A model generated the notes under the pieces. That model was given only the letters and a program-made list of their open reading frames with translations. It was not told the origin of the DNA and ran no database searches. From contig NZ_CP081943.1 in NCBI RefSeq assembly GCF_020423045.1, positions 62,001-126,000 of the forward strand: a stretch of DNA of 64,000 bases. The letters run 5' to 3'. Every line of letters starts with the position of its first letter. The stretch's first letter is position 1. Source of the DNA: Pseudomonas sp. MM213 (GTDB lineage: Bacteria > Pseudomonadota > Gammaproteobacteria > Pseudomonadales > Pseudomonadaceae). Positions 1 through 8,163 of this stretch are shown here, piece after piece. Position numbers and translations under genes: made by a program.

Positions 1-216
1 GATGATCTGGAAAAGGCTTTCGGGCAGATCCAGGCTGATTTGGCTCAAGTGGCTACAACCGCTGGGGCTATGGTTATAAAACCGATGGACTATCTGTGTA
101 ATCCAGATTGCTCAGGAGTTGATGCTGATGATGAACCTATGTACAAAGATGGGGATCACCTCAGACCAAAGTATGTGAGCCAGAAAGCGGACTTCATCGA
201 TGAAACGATGAGGTAG
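1..216 (+). CDS. C-terminal end of an AT3/SGNH-type O-acyltransferase (partial)
   Basis: The open frame enters from the left edge and ends at a TAG, leaving 71 residues. The tail carries YKDGDHLRPKY, which matches the Asp-x-x-His block of the SGNH/GDSL hydrolase domain. That domain is found at the C-terminus of OafA/OatA-like acyltransferases, which put acetyl or other acyl groups on O-antigen, exopolysaccharide or peptidoglycan. The membrane AT3 domain would lie outside the window. A second AT3 protein lies nearby on the other strand, which suggests a surface-polysaccharide decorating region. The assignment rests on one motif, so the acyl acceptor is unknown. Confidence 0.6.
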   Translation, partial: DDLEKAFGQIQADLAQVATTAGAMVIKPMDYLCNPDCSGVDADDEPMYKDGDHLRPKYVSQKADFIDETMR

Positions 217-347
217 ACGGCAGGCAGCCATCCCTATTGCTGGGTGAGTACGTCAATGCGTCGCCCTGTGAGTGCTGCTCGGATGGGCGCGGTAGTCAAT
301 CGATCAGGTCGTAATGAAAAAGAGCGCTCCGCAAGGATGGGAAATCG

Positions 348-659
348 GTGTTGGACCTTGTTGATCTCGCAGGCAAAGTAAAAAACAAAGATGAATACGC
401 CGCCAAGCTCTCGAATTACGAGAGTGTTGCTTTGGCCGCCAACGATTTGACCTACACCTTTTTTGAAGGAATTACCTCGGCCAGTGGTGCTTCTAGCGCT
501 CATAGCGTGGTGGTATCAGCGCCTGACAACATTCGAGGGGCTGATTTGATTGTTTCTGGTGAGGGCGATGAGTCCATGATCATCATCAAATTTTCTTTCC
601 CGAAACTCGATGAGCACAAAATGGCTCAGCAGGCCAAGAAGCCTGTCGAGGCTTTCTGA
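348..659 (+). CDS. Small protein of unknown function (103 aa)
   Basis: I do not recognise this protein. The frame opens after an in-frame TGA at 315-317. The best start is GTG 348, with AAGGA at 333-337 about ten bases upstream. There is no signal peptide or membrane segment; the sequence is acidic to neutral with a mixed helix/strand look and a lysine-rich tail. A strong terminator follows directly, so it is probably transcribed as its own unit or as the last gene after the acyltransferase. The local base composition looks less G+C-rich than the rest of the window, which hints at acquired DNA. Coding status is likely but not certain. Confidence 0.5.
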   Translation: MLDLVDLAGKVKNKDEYAAKLSNYESVALAANDLTYTFFEGITSASGASSAHSVVVSAPDNIRGADLIVSGEGDESMIIIKFSFPKLDEHKMAQQAKKPVEAF

Positions 660-680
660 CGTCGATCCTTGTTATGTAAA

Positions 681-706
681 AAACCTCGCCAAAGCGAGGT
701 TTTTTC
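681..706 (+). terminator. Rho-independent terminator after the 103-aa gene
   Basis: CCTCGC (684-689) pairs with GCGAGG (694-699) around a CAAA loop. Flanking A and T runs extend the stem, and a T tract follows. Confidence 0.85.
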
Positions 707-777
707 ATTTCTGGAGTTCACTACCACCGACAAGCCCTGTCTGTGACCGCGAGCGGGCGACTCAGGTTGGCCTGACT

Positions 778-1878
778 TTACGTACGATTCAGAACGACGG
801 CATCAGGGCGCTTGAACTTGATGCGTCTGCTCCACGCGATGGCGGGACGTTCGAACAATAGATAGGCCATGGCCGAGAATGCGATGCACGTTGCAATGAT
901 CAGGACGGCGGCCAGTGCATCCGAGAAAAGGCCGGTTGGCATGAAAGCCCGGTAAACGCGCATGAAGAAACCGGTCACAGGAGAATGGAACAAGTACAGG
1001 CTGTAGGAAATCAGGGCAATTTTCTGCACGGGGTAGCTGGATATAAAACCCAGCGTGGTGGAGCGATTAACCAGGAAGCAGAACAGTAAGCCCGTCAACC
1101 CGGCAGCAATGGTGAATGAGTTTTTAGTTGCAAGACCGATAACAAGCGCCAATGCACAGTAACCAATGGCGATGTAATGGCTTTGTTTAGTGCCGCTCAG
1201 GGTTTGAGCGCACAGCACCCCGGCCATGAAGCTGAACCAGAACGCAATAAATCCGCCTTTCCAGCCTATCGCATGAATTATCCCGGCGGGCCACAGCAGC
1301 GCCAGCAATGCGCTGCCCCAAATCCAGAGGTTGCGACGCTTGGGTGTTACACCCTCTCCAGCACGATCGGCTAACCACAGCAGCACCGCAAAAAAGATGT
1401 AGAACTGCACCTCGATACACAGGGTCCAGAACACCGTGATGATGTTTCTGATGCCAAGGAAATCTTGGAGAAACAGCACGTGGGCGAGTATGGCCGTCAC
1501 GCCGGGGATTTCGATTCCGGGTTGCCCAAGCATGTGTTTTACGGCGATCACGGCCACGCCCAGTGCAATGGCGGCGTAGTAGGGAGGGGCGAGGCGTACC
1601 AGGCGACGTGCCACAAAGTTTGTGGCGTTCACGTTATTCATTGGCACCCGGGATGTCGTGGTCGCCATGACAATGCCGCTTAGTACGAAAAATATAGGCA
1701 CTCCCAAATGGCCTGCGTCAAAGACCATGTATTTCAACCAGCCTGGAATGGCTGCCAGCAGGGTTGGGATGTGATTTCCTTCGGATAAATGAAACAGAAC
1801 CACCCAGAAGCATGCAAAACAGCGCAATGCGTCAACCAGGGCAAGACGATGTTTGTCATCAACGGTGATTCCACTCAT
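778..1878 (-). CDS. AT3-family membrane O-acyltransferase (OafA/YrhL type)
   Basis: This 366-residue polytopic membrane protein has about ten hydrophobic segments and no SGNH domain. Near its N-terminus, R19 and H30 are separated by ten residues within the first membrane segment; this R-X10-H motif is the signature of acyltransferase family 3, which moves acyl groups across the inner membrane to surface glycans. The start is ATG 1878 with AAGGAAG six bases upstream. It converges on the unknown 103-aa gene, and a partial AT3/SGNH gene lies just beyond. The family is clear; the substrate could be LPS O-antigen, exopolysaccharide or another glycan. Confidence 0.85.
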   Translation of the reverse strand: MSGITVDDKHRLALVDALRCFACFWVVLFHLSEGNHIPTLLAAIPGWLKYMVFDAGHLGVPIFFVLSGIVMATTTSRVPMNNVNATNFVARRLVRLAPPYYAAIALGVAVIAVKHMLGQPGIEIPGVTAILAHVLFLQDFLGIRNIITVFWTLCIEVQFYIFFAVLLWLADRAGEGVTPKRRNLWIWGSALLALLWPAGIIHAIGWKGGFIAFWFSFMAGVLCAQTLSGTKQSHYIAIGYCALALVIGLATKNSFTIAAGLTGLLFCFLVNRSTTLGFISSYPVQKIALISYSLYLFHSPVTGFFMRVYRAFMPTGLFSDALAAVLIIATCIAFSAMAYLLFERPAIAWSRRIKFKRPDAVVLNRT

Positions 1879-2126
1879 TCAATGCTTCCTTTCTCTCGCG
1901 GCGGATGTTGTTTTTTGTGCGGGCACTGAACGCAGAGCTTAGCAGCTGCAGCAGCCTGTCAAACTTGCGAACACCACCGTCCACAGCTTTTTGGAGGACT
2001 CGGGAAATCGGAATACCTGAACAAATGCTGTCGCTGCGTGAAGTTTCACGATGCTGCCGGGTTCGCAGCCTAGGATGGACACTGAAGATTGCATCACCCC
2101 ACCTCCGGCCACAGGGAACCTGAAAA

Positions 2127-2345
2127 ATGATCTCGAACTTCTTCAAAGTCTTGCTGATCGGTGGTGCGCTGCTGTTGAGCGCCTGTTCGGGCGTCAGCAC
2201 CCATAACGATTATTCAGAAGACCTCGAGCCGTCCGCCGGCTTCGGTCCTGGCCCGACCAATAGCCACAGTCAGCTGAACTTCCATGGCAGTGCATTGGGC
2301 AGCAGCTTCGGTGAATACGGTTCGGGACTGTTGCACGACGACTGA
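2127..2345 (+). CDS. Small putative lipoprotein (72 aa)
   Basis: The first 20 residues form a lipoprotein signal: a short basic start, a hydrophobic stretch, then the lipobox LLSAC with Cys20 as the lipidation site. The remaining roughly 50 residues are polar, rich in Gly, Ser and acidic residues, and end in HDD, with no domain I know. AGGGAA sits upstream of the ATG. The residue after the Cys is Ser rather than Asp, so sorting to the outer membrane is expected. Function is unknown. It stands alone between an acyltransferase and a PheC-like gene that both run on the opposite strand. Confidence 0.7.
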   Translation: MISNFFKVLLIGGALLLSACSGVSTHNDYSEDLEPSAGFGPGPTNSHSQLNFHGSALGSSFGEYGSGLLHDD

Positions 2346-2405
2346 CCGGCAACGGCGCGGTAATCCTGCCGTTGCCTGTTCGCCCAGCTGTTACCTGAAA
2401 TAAGC

Positions 2406-3191
2406 CTATTTAGTCTCGGGCGTGGCGATCCACTGGCCTAAAACTTTCTGGTAGTTGCCCGTCACTTTGGCCAGGTGCAGCCATTGATCGACGTACAACT
2501 TCCACGTCATGTCGTCTCGCGGCAATAAATAAGCTTTCTCACCGTACTGCATGTACTGGCCTGGATTCACCGCGCACAAACCGGGTTTGAGTTTTTGCTG
2601 ATACAACGCCTCCGACGCATCGGTGATCATCACGTCCGCCTTCTTGTCCAGCAGCTCCTGGAAGATGGTTACGTTGTCGTGAAGGCTCAATTGCGCCTTG
2701 GGCAGGAAGGCGTGAACGAACGCTTCGTTGGTGCCGCCGGCCGGTTCGACCAAGCGAACCGAAGGCTGGTTGATTTGCTCGACGGTCTGATACTTCGCCT
2801 GATCTTCGCAGCGCACCAGCGGGATTTTGCCGTCGACGTCCAGCGTGGTGCTGAAGAAGGCTTTTTTCTGACGTTCCAGGGTGACCGAGATCCCGCCCAT
2901 GCCGATGTCGCATTTACCCGCCAGCATGTCGGGCATCAGGGTTTTCCAGGTGGTCGGTACCCAATCGACCTTGACGCCAAGGCTGTCGGCCAGCGAGCGG
3001 GCCATGGCGATGTCGATGCCCGAGTATTCGCCGTTCTCGGCTTTGAACGTGTAGGGCTTGTAATCGCCCGTGGTGCACACGCGTAGCTGGCCTTGCTGGA
3101 TGACGCTGTCCAGGTGCGATTGTTCGGCCTGGGCGCCAAACGATAGTGCGAGCAGGCTACCGAGCATTACTGTGCATTTATTGGTTTTCAT
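2406..3191 (-). CDS. pheC: Periplasmic solute-binding-fold protein, PheC-like (cyclohexadienyl dehydratase candidate)
   Basis: A 22-residue signal peptide ending AQA is followed by a two-lobed solute-binding-protein fold of about 240 residues. The sequence closely follows what I recall of Pseudomonas PheC: TTGDYKP near residue 41, GIDIAMARSLADSLG, ISVTLERQ, GGTNEAF, DNVTIFQELLD and EKAYLLPRDD. PheC is a periplasmic enzyme, evolved from amino-acid binding proteins, that converts prephenate or arogenate to phenylpyruvate or phenylalanine. No ABC permease or ATPase lies next to it, which favours an enzyme over a transport component. A plain amino-acid-binding protein remains possible, since catalysis depends on a few pocket residues. 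Confidence 0.65.
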   Translation of the reverse strand: MKTNKCTVMLGSLLALSFGAQAEQSHLDSVIQQGQLRVCTTGDYKPYTFKAENGEYSGIDIAMARSLADSLGVKVDWVPTTWKTLMPDMLAGKCDIGMGGISVTLERQKKAFFSTTLDVDGKIPLVRCEDQAKYQTVEQINQPSVRLVEPAGGTNEAFVHAFLPKAQLSLHDNVTIFQELLDKKADVMITDASEALYQQKLKPGLCAVNPGQYMQYGEKAYLLPRDDMTWKLYVDQWLHLAKVTGNYQKVLGQWIATPETK

Positions 3192-3283
3192 GTGTACCCG
3201 ACTTCCGTGATGGATTGGGGCTGAGAGTACTTAATTTTTCCTGCCGATGGTTATAAGTACTTTGGATTCTGCTGCCCGATTGG

Positions 3284-4219
3284 CTATTGCGCAGCGGCCT
3301 CCATTTCCGGACTCAGCGTTCCCAACCAGGCCACCAGCCCCACAATCAACACCGCGAGCGTCAACTCAACAACCATGCTGCGTCGCAACGCGTTGGCGGC
3401 AACTTCGTATTTCCCCTCCCGCAACGACCGCTCCAGAAACGGCCCAAGGTGAAACCGGTTCAGCGCGGCGAGCACCAGCATCCCGGCAAACAACCCCACT
3501 TTGATAAACAGCAAAATCCCATAGGTACTTAGCAACAAGTCATCAAGCTTCGGCCCGACGATGAATAGGTAATTCACGACGCCCGTGACCGTGATGACGA
3601 CCACGATCACCGCGCCCACCCATTCAAATCGAGCGACAGCCCGAGCCAGTAACCTGATGCGTTCTGCGGTTTGCAGCGCGTTGATTTTCGCCATCAACGC
3701 AAACGCTACCAGCGCACCCAGCCACGCGCCTGCCGCCAACAGATGCAGAATATCCATCGCAAAATGCCAATAACGACGGCTGCCTTCGTCCATCGCGCCA
3801 TGACCGCTCCAGGCCAGGCTGGCCAAGGCGATAGCGCCGGCAAAAGACGCAATCAGCAGGCTGAGTCCCGGCGCACGGTCATTGAGCGTAACCGCCAAAC
3901 CGGCGATAACCAGCACGGTGATGCGCGCTGCCCAGGCCAACCCGAAATCCGTCTCGAACACCATCATCTGGACATGCGGTCGCAACTCGGTGAAGTCCGA
4001 TTCTCCGCTCATCGCACTCACCATCGTCAGCATGCCCGCCACGGACAACAGCACTCCGAACGCGGCCGTCACCTGAAGGATCGGCCGAAACGGCAGCACC
4101 GCCCCGGACACCCGTTCCCGGCCCGCAAGGCTGTAGAGCCCGAACAAACCCAGCCCAAACAGCACCATCAAATCCACATACAACCCAAACCGCAGTGCAA
4201 TGCTGACCCAGTCGCTCAT
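3284..4219 (-). CDS. copD: Copper resistance protein CopD (inner membrane)
   Basis: This is a protein of about 311 residues with eight predicted membrane helices and the CopD domain in its C-terminal half. CopD proteins sit in the inner membrane and work with periplasmic CopC in copper movement. The start is ATG 4219; the TTG just before it belongs to the spacer after the copC stop (TGA at 4223-4225), so copC and copD are almost contiguous and probably translationally coupled. It is the last gene of the copABCD operon. Conserved His residues within the helices, for example in HGAMDEGSRRYWHFAMDILHL, are candidate copper ligands. Confidence 0.9.
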   Translation of the reverse strand: MSDWVSIALRFGLYVDLMVLFGLGLFGLYSLAGRERVSGAVLPFRPILQVTAAFGVLLSVAGMLTMVSAMSGESDFTELRPHVQMMVFETDFGLAWAARITVLVIAGLAVTLNDRAPGLSLLIASFAGAIALASLAWSGHGAMDEGSRRYWHFAMDILHLLAAGAWLGALVAFALMAKINALQTAERIRLLARAVARFEWVGAVIVVVITVTGVVNYLFIVGPKLDDLLLSTYGILLFIKVGLFAGMLVLAALNRFHLGPFLERSLREGKYEVAANALRRSMVVELTLAVLIVGLVAWLGTLSPEMEAAAQ

Positions 4220-4222
4220 CAA

Positions 4223-4594
4223 TCACTTCACTTTGAACGTAACGTTGCCGGTGATCGGGTGAGTATCCGAAGACACCGCGCGCCATTCGACTTTGTAGCT
4301 GCCGGCGGGCAACGGTGAGAGCGGGGTGATGAGCATGGTTTTCGGGTCGCTGCCGCCGGTGACTTTGGCTTTCATCGGCATCGGGGAATGTGCCATGCCT
4401 GGCATTTCGGTCATGACCAGTTTCGCGCCGGAAAACTGGGTCATGAGGCTTTCGGAAAAGTGCAGTTCGATCGTGCTCGGTGCCGCGCCATCCGCGCCTT
4501 CGGCCGGGGTGGAGGAGAGCAGTTTCGGGTGCGCCTGAGCCAGTGTGCTCATGAGCAAGCCGATGACAACAGCGGTGGTTTTCATTGTGCGCAT
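4223..4594 (-). CDS. copC: Periplasmic copper-binding protein CopC
   Basis: The 123-residue precursor has a signal peptide ending AQA before His22, which becomes the N-terminal histidine typical of the CopC Cu(II) site. The rest is the CopC beta-barrel domain, with a Met-rich loop around residues 62-75 (MPGMAHSPMPMKAK, a Cu(I)-type site) and DTHPITG near the C-terminus supplying another His. The start is ATG 4594, with AAAGAGG six bases before it. It sits between copB and copD in the operon and is expected to bind copper in the periplasm and pass it to CopD. Confidence 0.93.
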   Translation of the reverse strand: MRTMKTTAVVIGLLMSTLAQAHPKLLSSTPAEGADGAAPSTIELHFSESLMTQFSGAKLVMTEMPGMAHSPMPMKAKVTGGSDPKTMLITPLSPLPAGSYKVEWRAVSSDTHPITGNVTFKVK

Positions 4595-4648
4595 GCAAGG
4601 CCTCTTTACCGCTCGAAGCGGTTTTTTTTGATGGTGATGTGAGTGCGA

Positions 4649-5560
4649 TCAGAACCACAGCCGAACGCCGAGAACGACGTGTGCTTCACTGCGATCCTCG
4701 CCATCGTCTTTGGCGAAATCGGCGGTTTTGCCGTAGGTGCGGTTCCAGGTCACGCCGATGTACGGGGCGATTTCCCGGCGAATTTCATAGCGCAACCGCA
4801 GCCCGGCTTCGGTGTTGGAGAGCCCGGAACCAATGCCTCGCTGCGGATCGTTTTTGCCGTAGACATTCAGCTCGGCGGTCGGCTGCAAAATGAGCCGGTT
4901 GGTCAGCAGGATGTCGTAGTCACCTTCCAGCCGCGCCGCGCTCTGGCCGCCTTCGCCGATGAAGGCCGTGGCTTCGGCTTCGAAGTTGTACAGCGCCATA
5001 CCTTGCACGCCGAATGCGGCCCAGGTTTGCGGGGCGCCGGGTTTGAAGTCCTGGCGCACGCCGCTCACCACATCCCACCACGGCGAGATTGCGTGGCCCC
5101 ATAGCGCCTGGACTTCAGCGTCTTCGGTTTTGCCGTTGCTGCGCTCGCCTTCGGATCGCAGCCACAGGCGATCGATGTCACCGCCGATCCAGCCCGATAA
5201 ATCCCAGGCCAGCGCGCTGCCGTCGTCGGCGTCCTGCCATTCGAGTTTGTCGGCGAGGAAGTAGTGATTGAGTGCAGAGTCATGCACATTATGGCCGCCG
5301 GGGCTGACGAACACGGCGGCGCGGTCGGCATCGGTCAGCGGCGGGATCGGCGTGCGGCTTTCAGTGGGCGCGGCGGGCTGCATCTGGCCGTCGTCCATGC
5401 TTTGCATCTGGCTATGGTCCATGCCCTGCATCTGGCCATGATCCATGCCCGGCATCTGGCTGTGATCCATGTTCTGCATGTCGCCGGTGGTGGCGCTCGC
5501 CGAAGAAAGCGTCAGGCCCGTTGTGCAAACGGCGAGAAAAATCGATGTAAGTCTGGTCAT
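4649..5560 (-). CDS. copB: Outer-membrane copper resistance protein CopB
   Basis: I chose the start at ATG 5560, which opens a signal peptide ending SASA; the longer frame from 5593 would overlap the end of copA. After the signal comes a Met/His-rich stretch of repeated MDHSQM-like units (roughly residues 28-60), a likely copper-binding segment. A beta-barrel of alternating polar and aromatic residues follows, ending in Phe as outer-membrane proteins do. CopB proteins sequester or export copper at the outer membrane. The gene begins about ten bases after the copA stop, consistent with a copABCD operon. Confidence 0.92.
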   Translation of the reverse strand: MTRLTSIFLAVCTTGLTLSSASATTGDMQNMDHSQMPGMDHGQMQGMDHSQMQSMDDGQMQPAAPTESRTPIPPLTDADRAAVFVSPGGHNVHDSALNHYFLADKLEWQDADDGSALAWDLSGWIGGDIDRLWLRSEGERSNGKTEDAEVQALWGHAISPWWDVVSGVRQDFKPGAPQTWAAFGVQGMALYNFEAEATAFIGEGGQSAARLEGDYDILLTNRLILQPTAELNVYGKNDPQRGIGSGLSNTEAGLRLRYEIRREIAPYIGVTWNRTYGKTADFAKDDGEDRSEAHVVLGVRLWF

Positions 5561-5570
5561 GGGTAGCGCC

Positions 5571-7262
5571 TCATTCTTCCACGCGAACTTCACGGAACAT
5601 GCCCATTTCCATGTGGTACAGGAGGTGGCAGTGATAGGCCCAGCGGCCGAGTGCGTCGGCGGTCACCCGGTAACTGCGTCGGGAGCCGGGGGGCATGTCG
5701 ATGGTGTGTTTGCGCACCATGAACTCGCCGTTCTCGTCTTCGAGGTCGCTCCACATGCCGTGCAGGTGGATGGGGTGGGTCATCATCGTGTCGTTGACCA
5801 GCACGATGCGCACGCGCTCGCCGTACTTGAGGCGCAGCGGTTCGGCATCGGAGAATTTCACGCCGTTGAACGACCACGCGAACTTTTCCATGTGGCCGGT
5901 GAGGTGCAGTTCGAGGGTGCGGCCCGGATCGCGGCCGTCCGGGTCTTCGAAGGTGCTGCGCAGGTCGGAATAGGTCAGGACGCGGCGGCCGTTGTTGCGC
6001 AAGCCAAGGCCAGGATCGTCGAGTTTCGGCGAGGTGCTCATGGCTTGCATGTCCACCAGCGGGTTGTCGTTTTCCGTCGCGGGATGCGCTTGCATGCCAC
6101 CCATCGCGCTGTGGTCCATGCCGGCCATGCTGCCGTGATCCATGCCGCCCATGCCCATGTCCTCCATGGTCACCAATGGTCGCGGATCGAGTACAGGCAC
6201 AGGCACGGACAAACCCGCCTTCATCGCCAGCGTGCCGCGCGCATAACCGGTGCGATCCATCGACTGGGCGAACACGGTGTAAGCGTCCTGTGTCGGCTCG
6301 ACAATCACATCAAACGTCTCCGCCACCGCAATGCGGAATTCATCGACGCTCACCGGTTTGACATGCAGCCCGTCCGCCGCGACCACCGTCATTTTCAGGC
6401 CGGGAATGCGCACGTCGAAGTAGGTCATGGCCGAACCGTTGATAAACCGCAGTCGCAGTTTTTCACCTGGCCGGAACACGCCCGTCCAGTTCGAGTCCGG
6501 CGCCTGGCCGTTCATTAAATAGGTGTAAGTGGCGCCGCTGACGTCGGCGAGGTCTGTGGGATTCATCTTCATTTCGGCCCACATCTTTCGATCGGCGACC
6601 GTGGAAGCCCAACCGTTTTTGCTGACGTCGTCGATGAAATCGCCCACGGTGCGCTTGTTGTAGTTGTAGTAGTCGGATTGTTTTTTCAGGGTGTTCATCA
6701 GGCTGGCCGCGTCTTCGTCGGTCCAGTCGGTCAGCATCACCACGTGATCGCGGTCGTACTCAAAGGGCTCCGGCTCCTTGGCGTCGATCACCAGCGGGCC
6801 GTAAACGCCGGACTGCTCCTGAAGGCCCGAATGGCTGTGATACCAGTAAGTGCCGTTCTGCCGGACCTGAAATTGATAGACGTACACGCCGCCCGGTTCG
6901 ATGCCGTGAAAACTCAGGCCCGGCACGCCGTCCATGTTGGCCGGCAGCAAAATGCCGTGCCAGTGAATGGAGGTGGTTTCCTTGAGCCGGTTCTTCACCC
7001 GCAGCGTGACCGTGTCGCCTTCACGCCAGCGCAGCAGCGGGCCGGGAATGCCGCCGTTGATGGTCATCGCGGTGCGCGGATTGCCGGTGATGTTGACCGG
7101 GGTTTCGCCGATGAACAGCTCGAAATCGCTGCCCGTGAGCATCTGCGGTTCGCCAGAGCGGGTGAGCGCCCACACAGGCGTGCGCCATAACCCGAGGCCG
7201 CCGAGCAATCCGCCCGCGGCCAGCCCCTTTACGAAGGTGCGTCTTGAAGTGTTGGAGTGCAT
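5571..7262 (-). CDS. copA: Periplasmic multicopper oxidase CopA
   Basis: This 563-residue protein has a Tat signal (SRRTFVKG, residues 6-13) and the cupredoxin domains of a multicopper oxidase. Copper ligand motifs are visible: HWHG (100-103), YHSHSG (141-146), HPIHLHGMW in the last domain, and [13 protein letters not shown] at the C-terminus with the type-1 copper ligands. A Met/His-rich insert near residue 370 ([19 protein letters not shown]) is typical of CopA and may bind Cu(I). It oxidises Cu(I) to less toxic Cu(II) in the periplasm. It is the first gene of copABCD. No copRS two-component pair lies in the window. Confidence 0.95.
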   Translation of the reverse strand: MHSNTSRRTFVKGLAAGGLLGGLGLWRTPVWALTRSGEPQMLTGSDFELFIGETPVNITGNPRTAMTINGGIPGPLLRWREGDTVTLRVKNRLKETTSIHWHGILLPANMDGVPGLSFHGIEPGGVYVYQFQVRQNGTYWYHSHSGLQEQSGVYGPLVIDAKEPEPFEYDRDHVVMLTDWTDEDAASLMNTLKKQSDYYNYNKRTVGDFIDDVSKNGWASTVADRKMWAEMKMNPTDLADVSGATYTYLMNGQAPDSNWTGVFRPGEKLRLRFINGSAMTYFDVRIPGLKMTVVAADGLHVKPVSVDEFRIAVAETFDVIVEPTQDAYTVFAQSMDRTGYARGTLAMKAGLSVPVPVLDPRPLVTMEDMGMGGMDHGSMAGMDHSAMGGMQAHPATENDNPLVDMQAMSTSPKLDDPGLGLRNNGRRVLTYSDLRSTFEDPDGRDPGRTLELHLTGHMEKFAWSFNGVKFSDAEPLRLKYGERVRIVLVNDTMMTHPIHLHGMWSDLEDENGEFMVRKHTIDMPPGSRRSYRVTADALGRWAYHCHLLYHMEMGMFREVRVEE

Positions 7263-7346
7263 GCCGTTTTTATTCCCGGTCCGTCAGTTGGGAGACAACT
7301 TGACGATGAGGCTAACGGGCGATGCCTTTCAGCAGACTGAAGCGGG

Positions 7347-7363
7347 GATTACAGTTTTGACAG
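7347..7363 (-). promoter_or_regulatory. Candidate CopR-type operator upstream of copA
   Basis: Read on the copA strand, the stretch is CTGTCAAAACTGTAATCC. It resembles, from memory, the TGACA-N-TGTAAT cop box bound by CopR/CusR response regulators. It lies about 85 bases before the copA start and just beyond the end of the upstream L,D-transpeptidase gene. The half-sites are imperfect. Confidence 0.4.
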
Positions 7364-7377
7364 TTTCAACGTGGTGT

Positions 7378-8082
7378 TCAACGGTTGGTGGAAGGCTTGG
7401 CGGTCGACGCCACCGTCCTGCTACCGCAATTGATATACGAAGACTTTTTCAGCCAGCGCTGATCCGGGTAGTACGAAAACAACAGTTGGCCGTCTTTCAT
7501 CGAGTCAATCAGCTTGTGCGCAATCGCCGGCCGTACCGCCGGGCAACCGAGGCTGCGGCCAATCCGCCCGTTCGCCCGCGCAAGCACCGGGCTGACATAA
7601 GGCGCGCCATGAATGACGATCGCCCGGTCGAAGGCGTTGTCGTTGAAGCCCGGTTCGAGTCCTTCCATGCGCAACGAATAACCGTTCTGCCCGACGTAAC
7701 TTGACTGCGTGCGATACAAGCCCAGGCTGGTGGCGAAGCTTTCGTTTTGATTGGAAAACTTGACCGCCATGTTCTCGCCGCTGTTGCGACCGTGGGCAAC
7801 CAATTCGTGAAACAGTAATTTGCGCTGTTTAAGGTCAAACACCCAAAGGCGTTGTTCGGTGGAGGGCAGGGAGTAATCAATGACGGCAAGTCTTTGGACA
7901 GGCGCGGTACCTTGGGCCAAGCTGCATTGAGAGGCACGGACGGCCAGTGCAATCACCTTGGCGTTAGCGTTTGGAGCGGCTTTGACCAAAGCGGCTTCAA
8001 GTGAGTCGGCGTAGGCTGCCGTGACTGACGTTGAACTCAGCAGCAGGGCCGTAATTAGGAAGCCGAAGCGGTCTAGCGCCAT
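7378..8082 (-). CDS. Murein L,D-transpeptidase catalytic domain protein (YkuD_2 type)
   Basis: This 234-residue exported protein has a signal peptide ending near AYA-DS. The catalytic region has His159 (IVIHGAPYVS) and the nucleophile Cys180 in RSLGCPAVR, the L,D-transpeptidase signature in its YkuD_2 form. Such enzymes form or edit 3-3 cross-links in peptidoglycan or attach proteins to it. It ends 115 bases before copA on the same strand and is divergent from a second, larger L,D-transpeptidase. Whether it shares a transcript with copA cannot be told. Its active-site thiol would be open to copper, which may make the neighbourhood meaningful. Confidence 0.85.
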   Translation of the reverse strand: MALDRFGFLITALLLSSTSVTAAYADSLEAALVKAAPNANAKVIALAVRASQCSLAQGTAPVQRLAVIDYSLPSTEQRLWVFDLKQRKLLFHELVAHGRNSGENMAVKFSNQNESFATSLGLYRTQSSYVGQNGYSLRMEGLEPGFNDNAFDRAIVIHGAPYVSPVLARANGRIGRSLGCPAVRPAIAHKLIDSMKDGQLLFSYYPDQRWLKKSSYINCGSRTVASTAKPSTNR

Positions 8083-8163
8083 ATGTGTGTCTCATCATGA
8101 TTGTTTCGAGTCTAGCAGCGCGAGCGCGACTAGCCGGTGAATGCGGGAGATTAAGGATTATCC

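Noticed and set aside
1859..2200. 113-residue frame upstream of the AT3 gene on the - strand
   Set aside because: It overlaps the signal peptide of the lipoprotein gene on the other strand and shows no family features or ribosome site.
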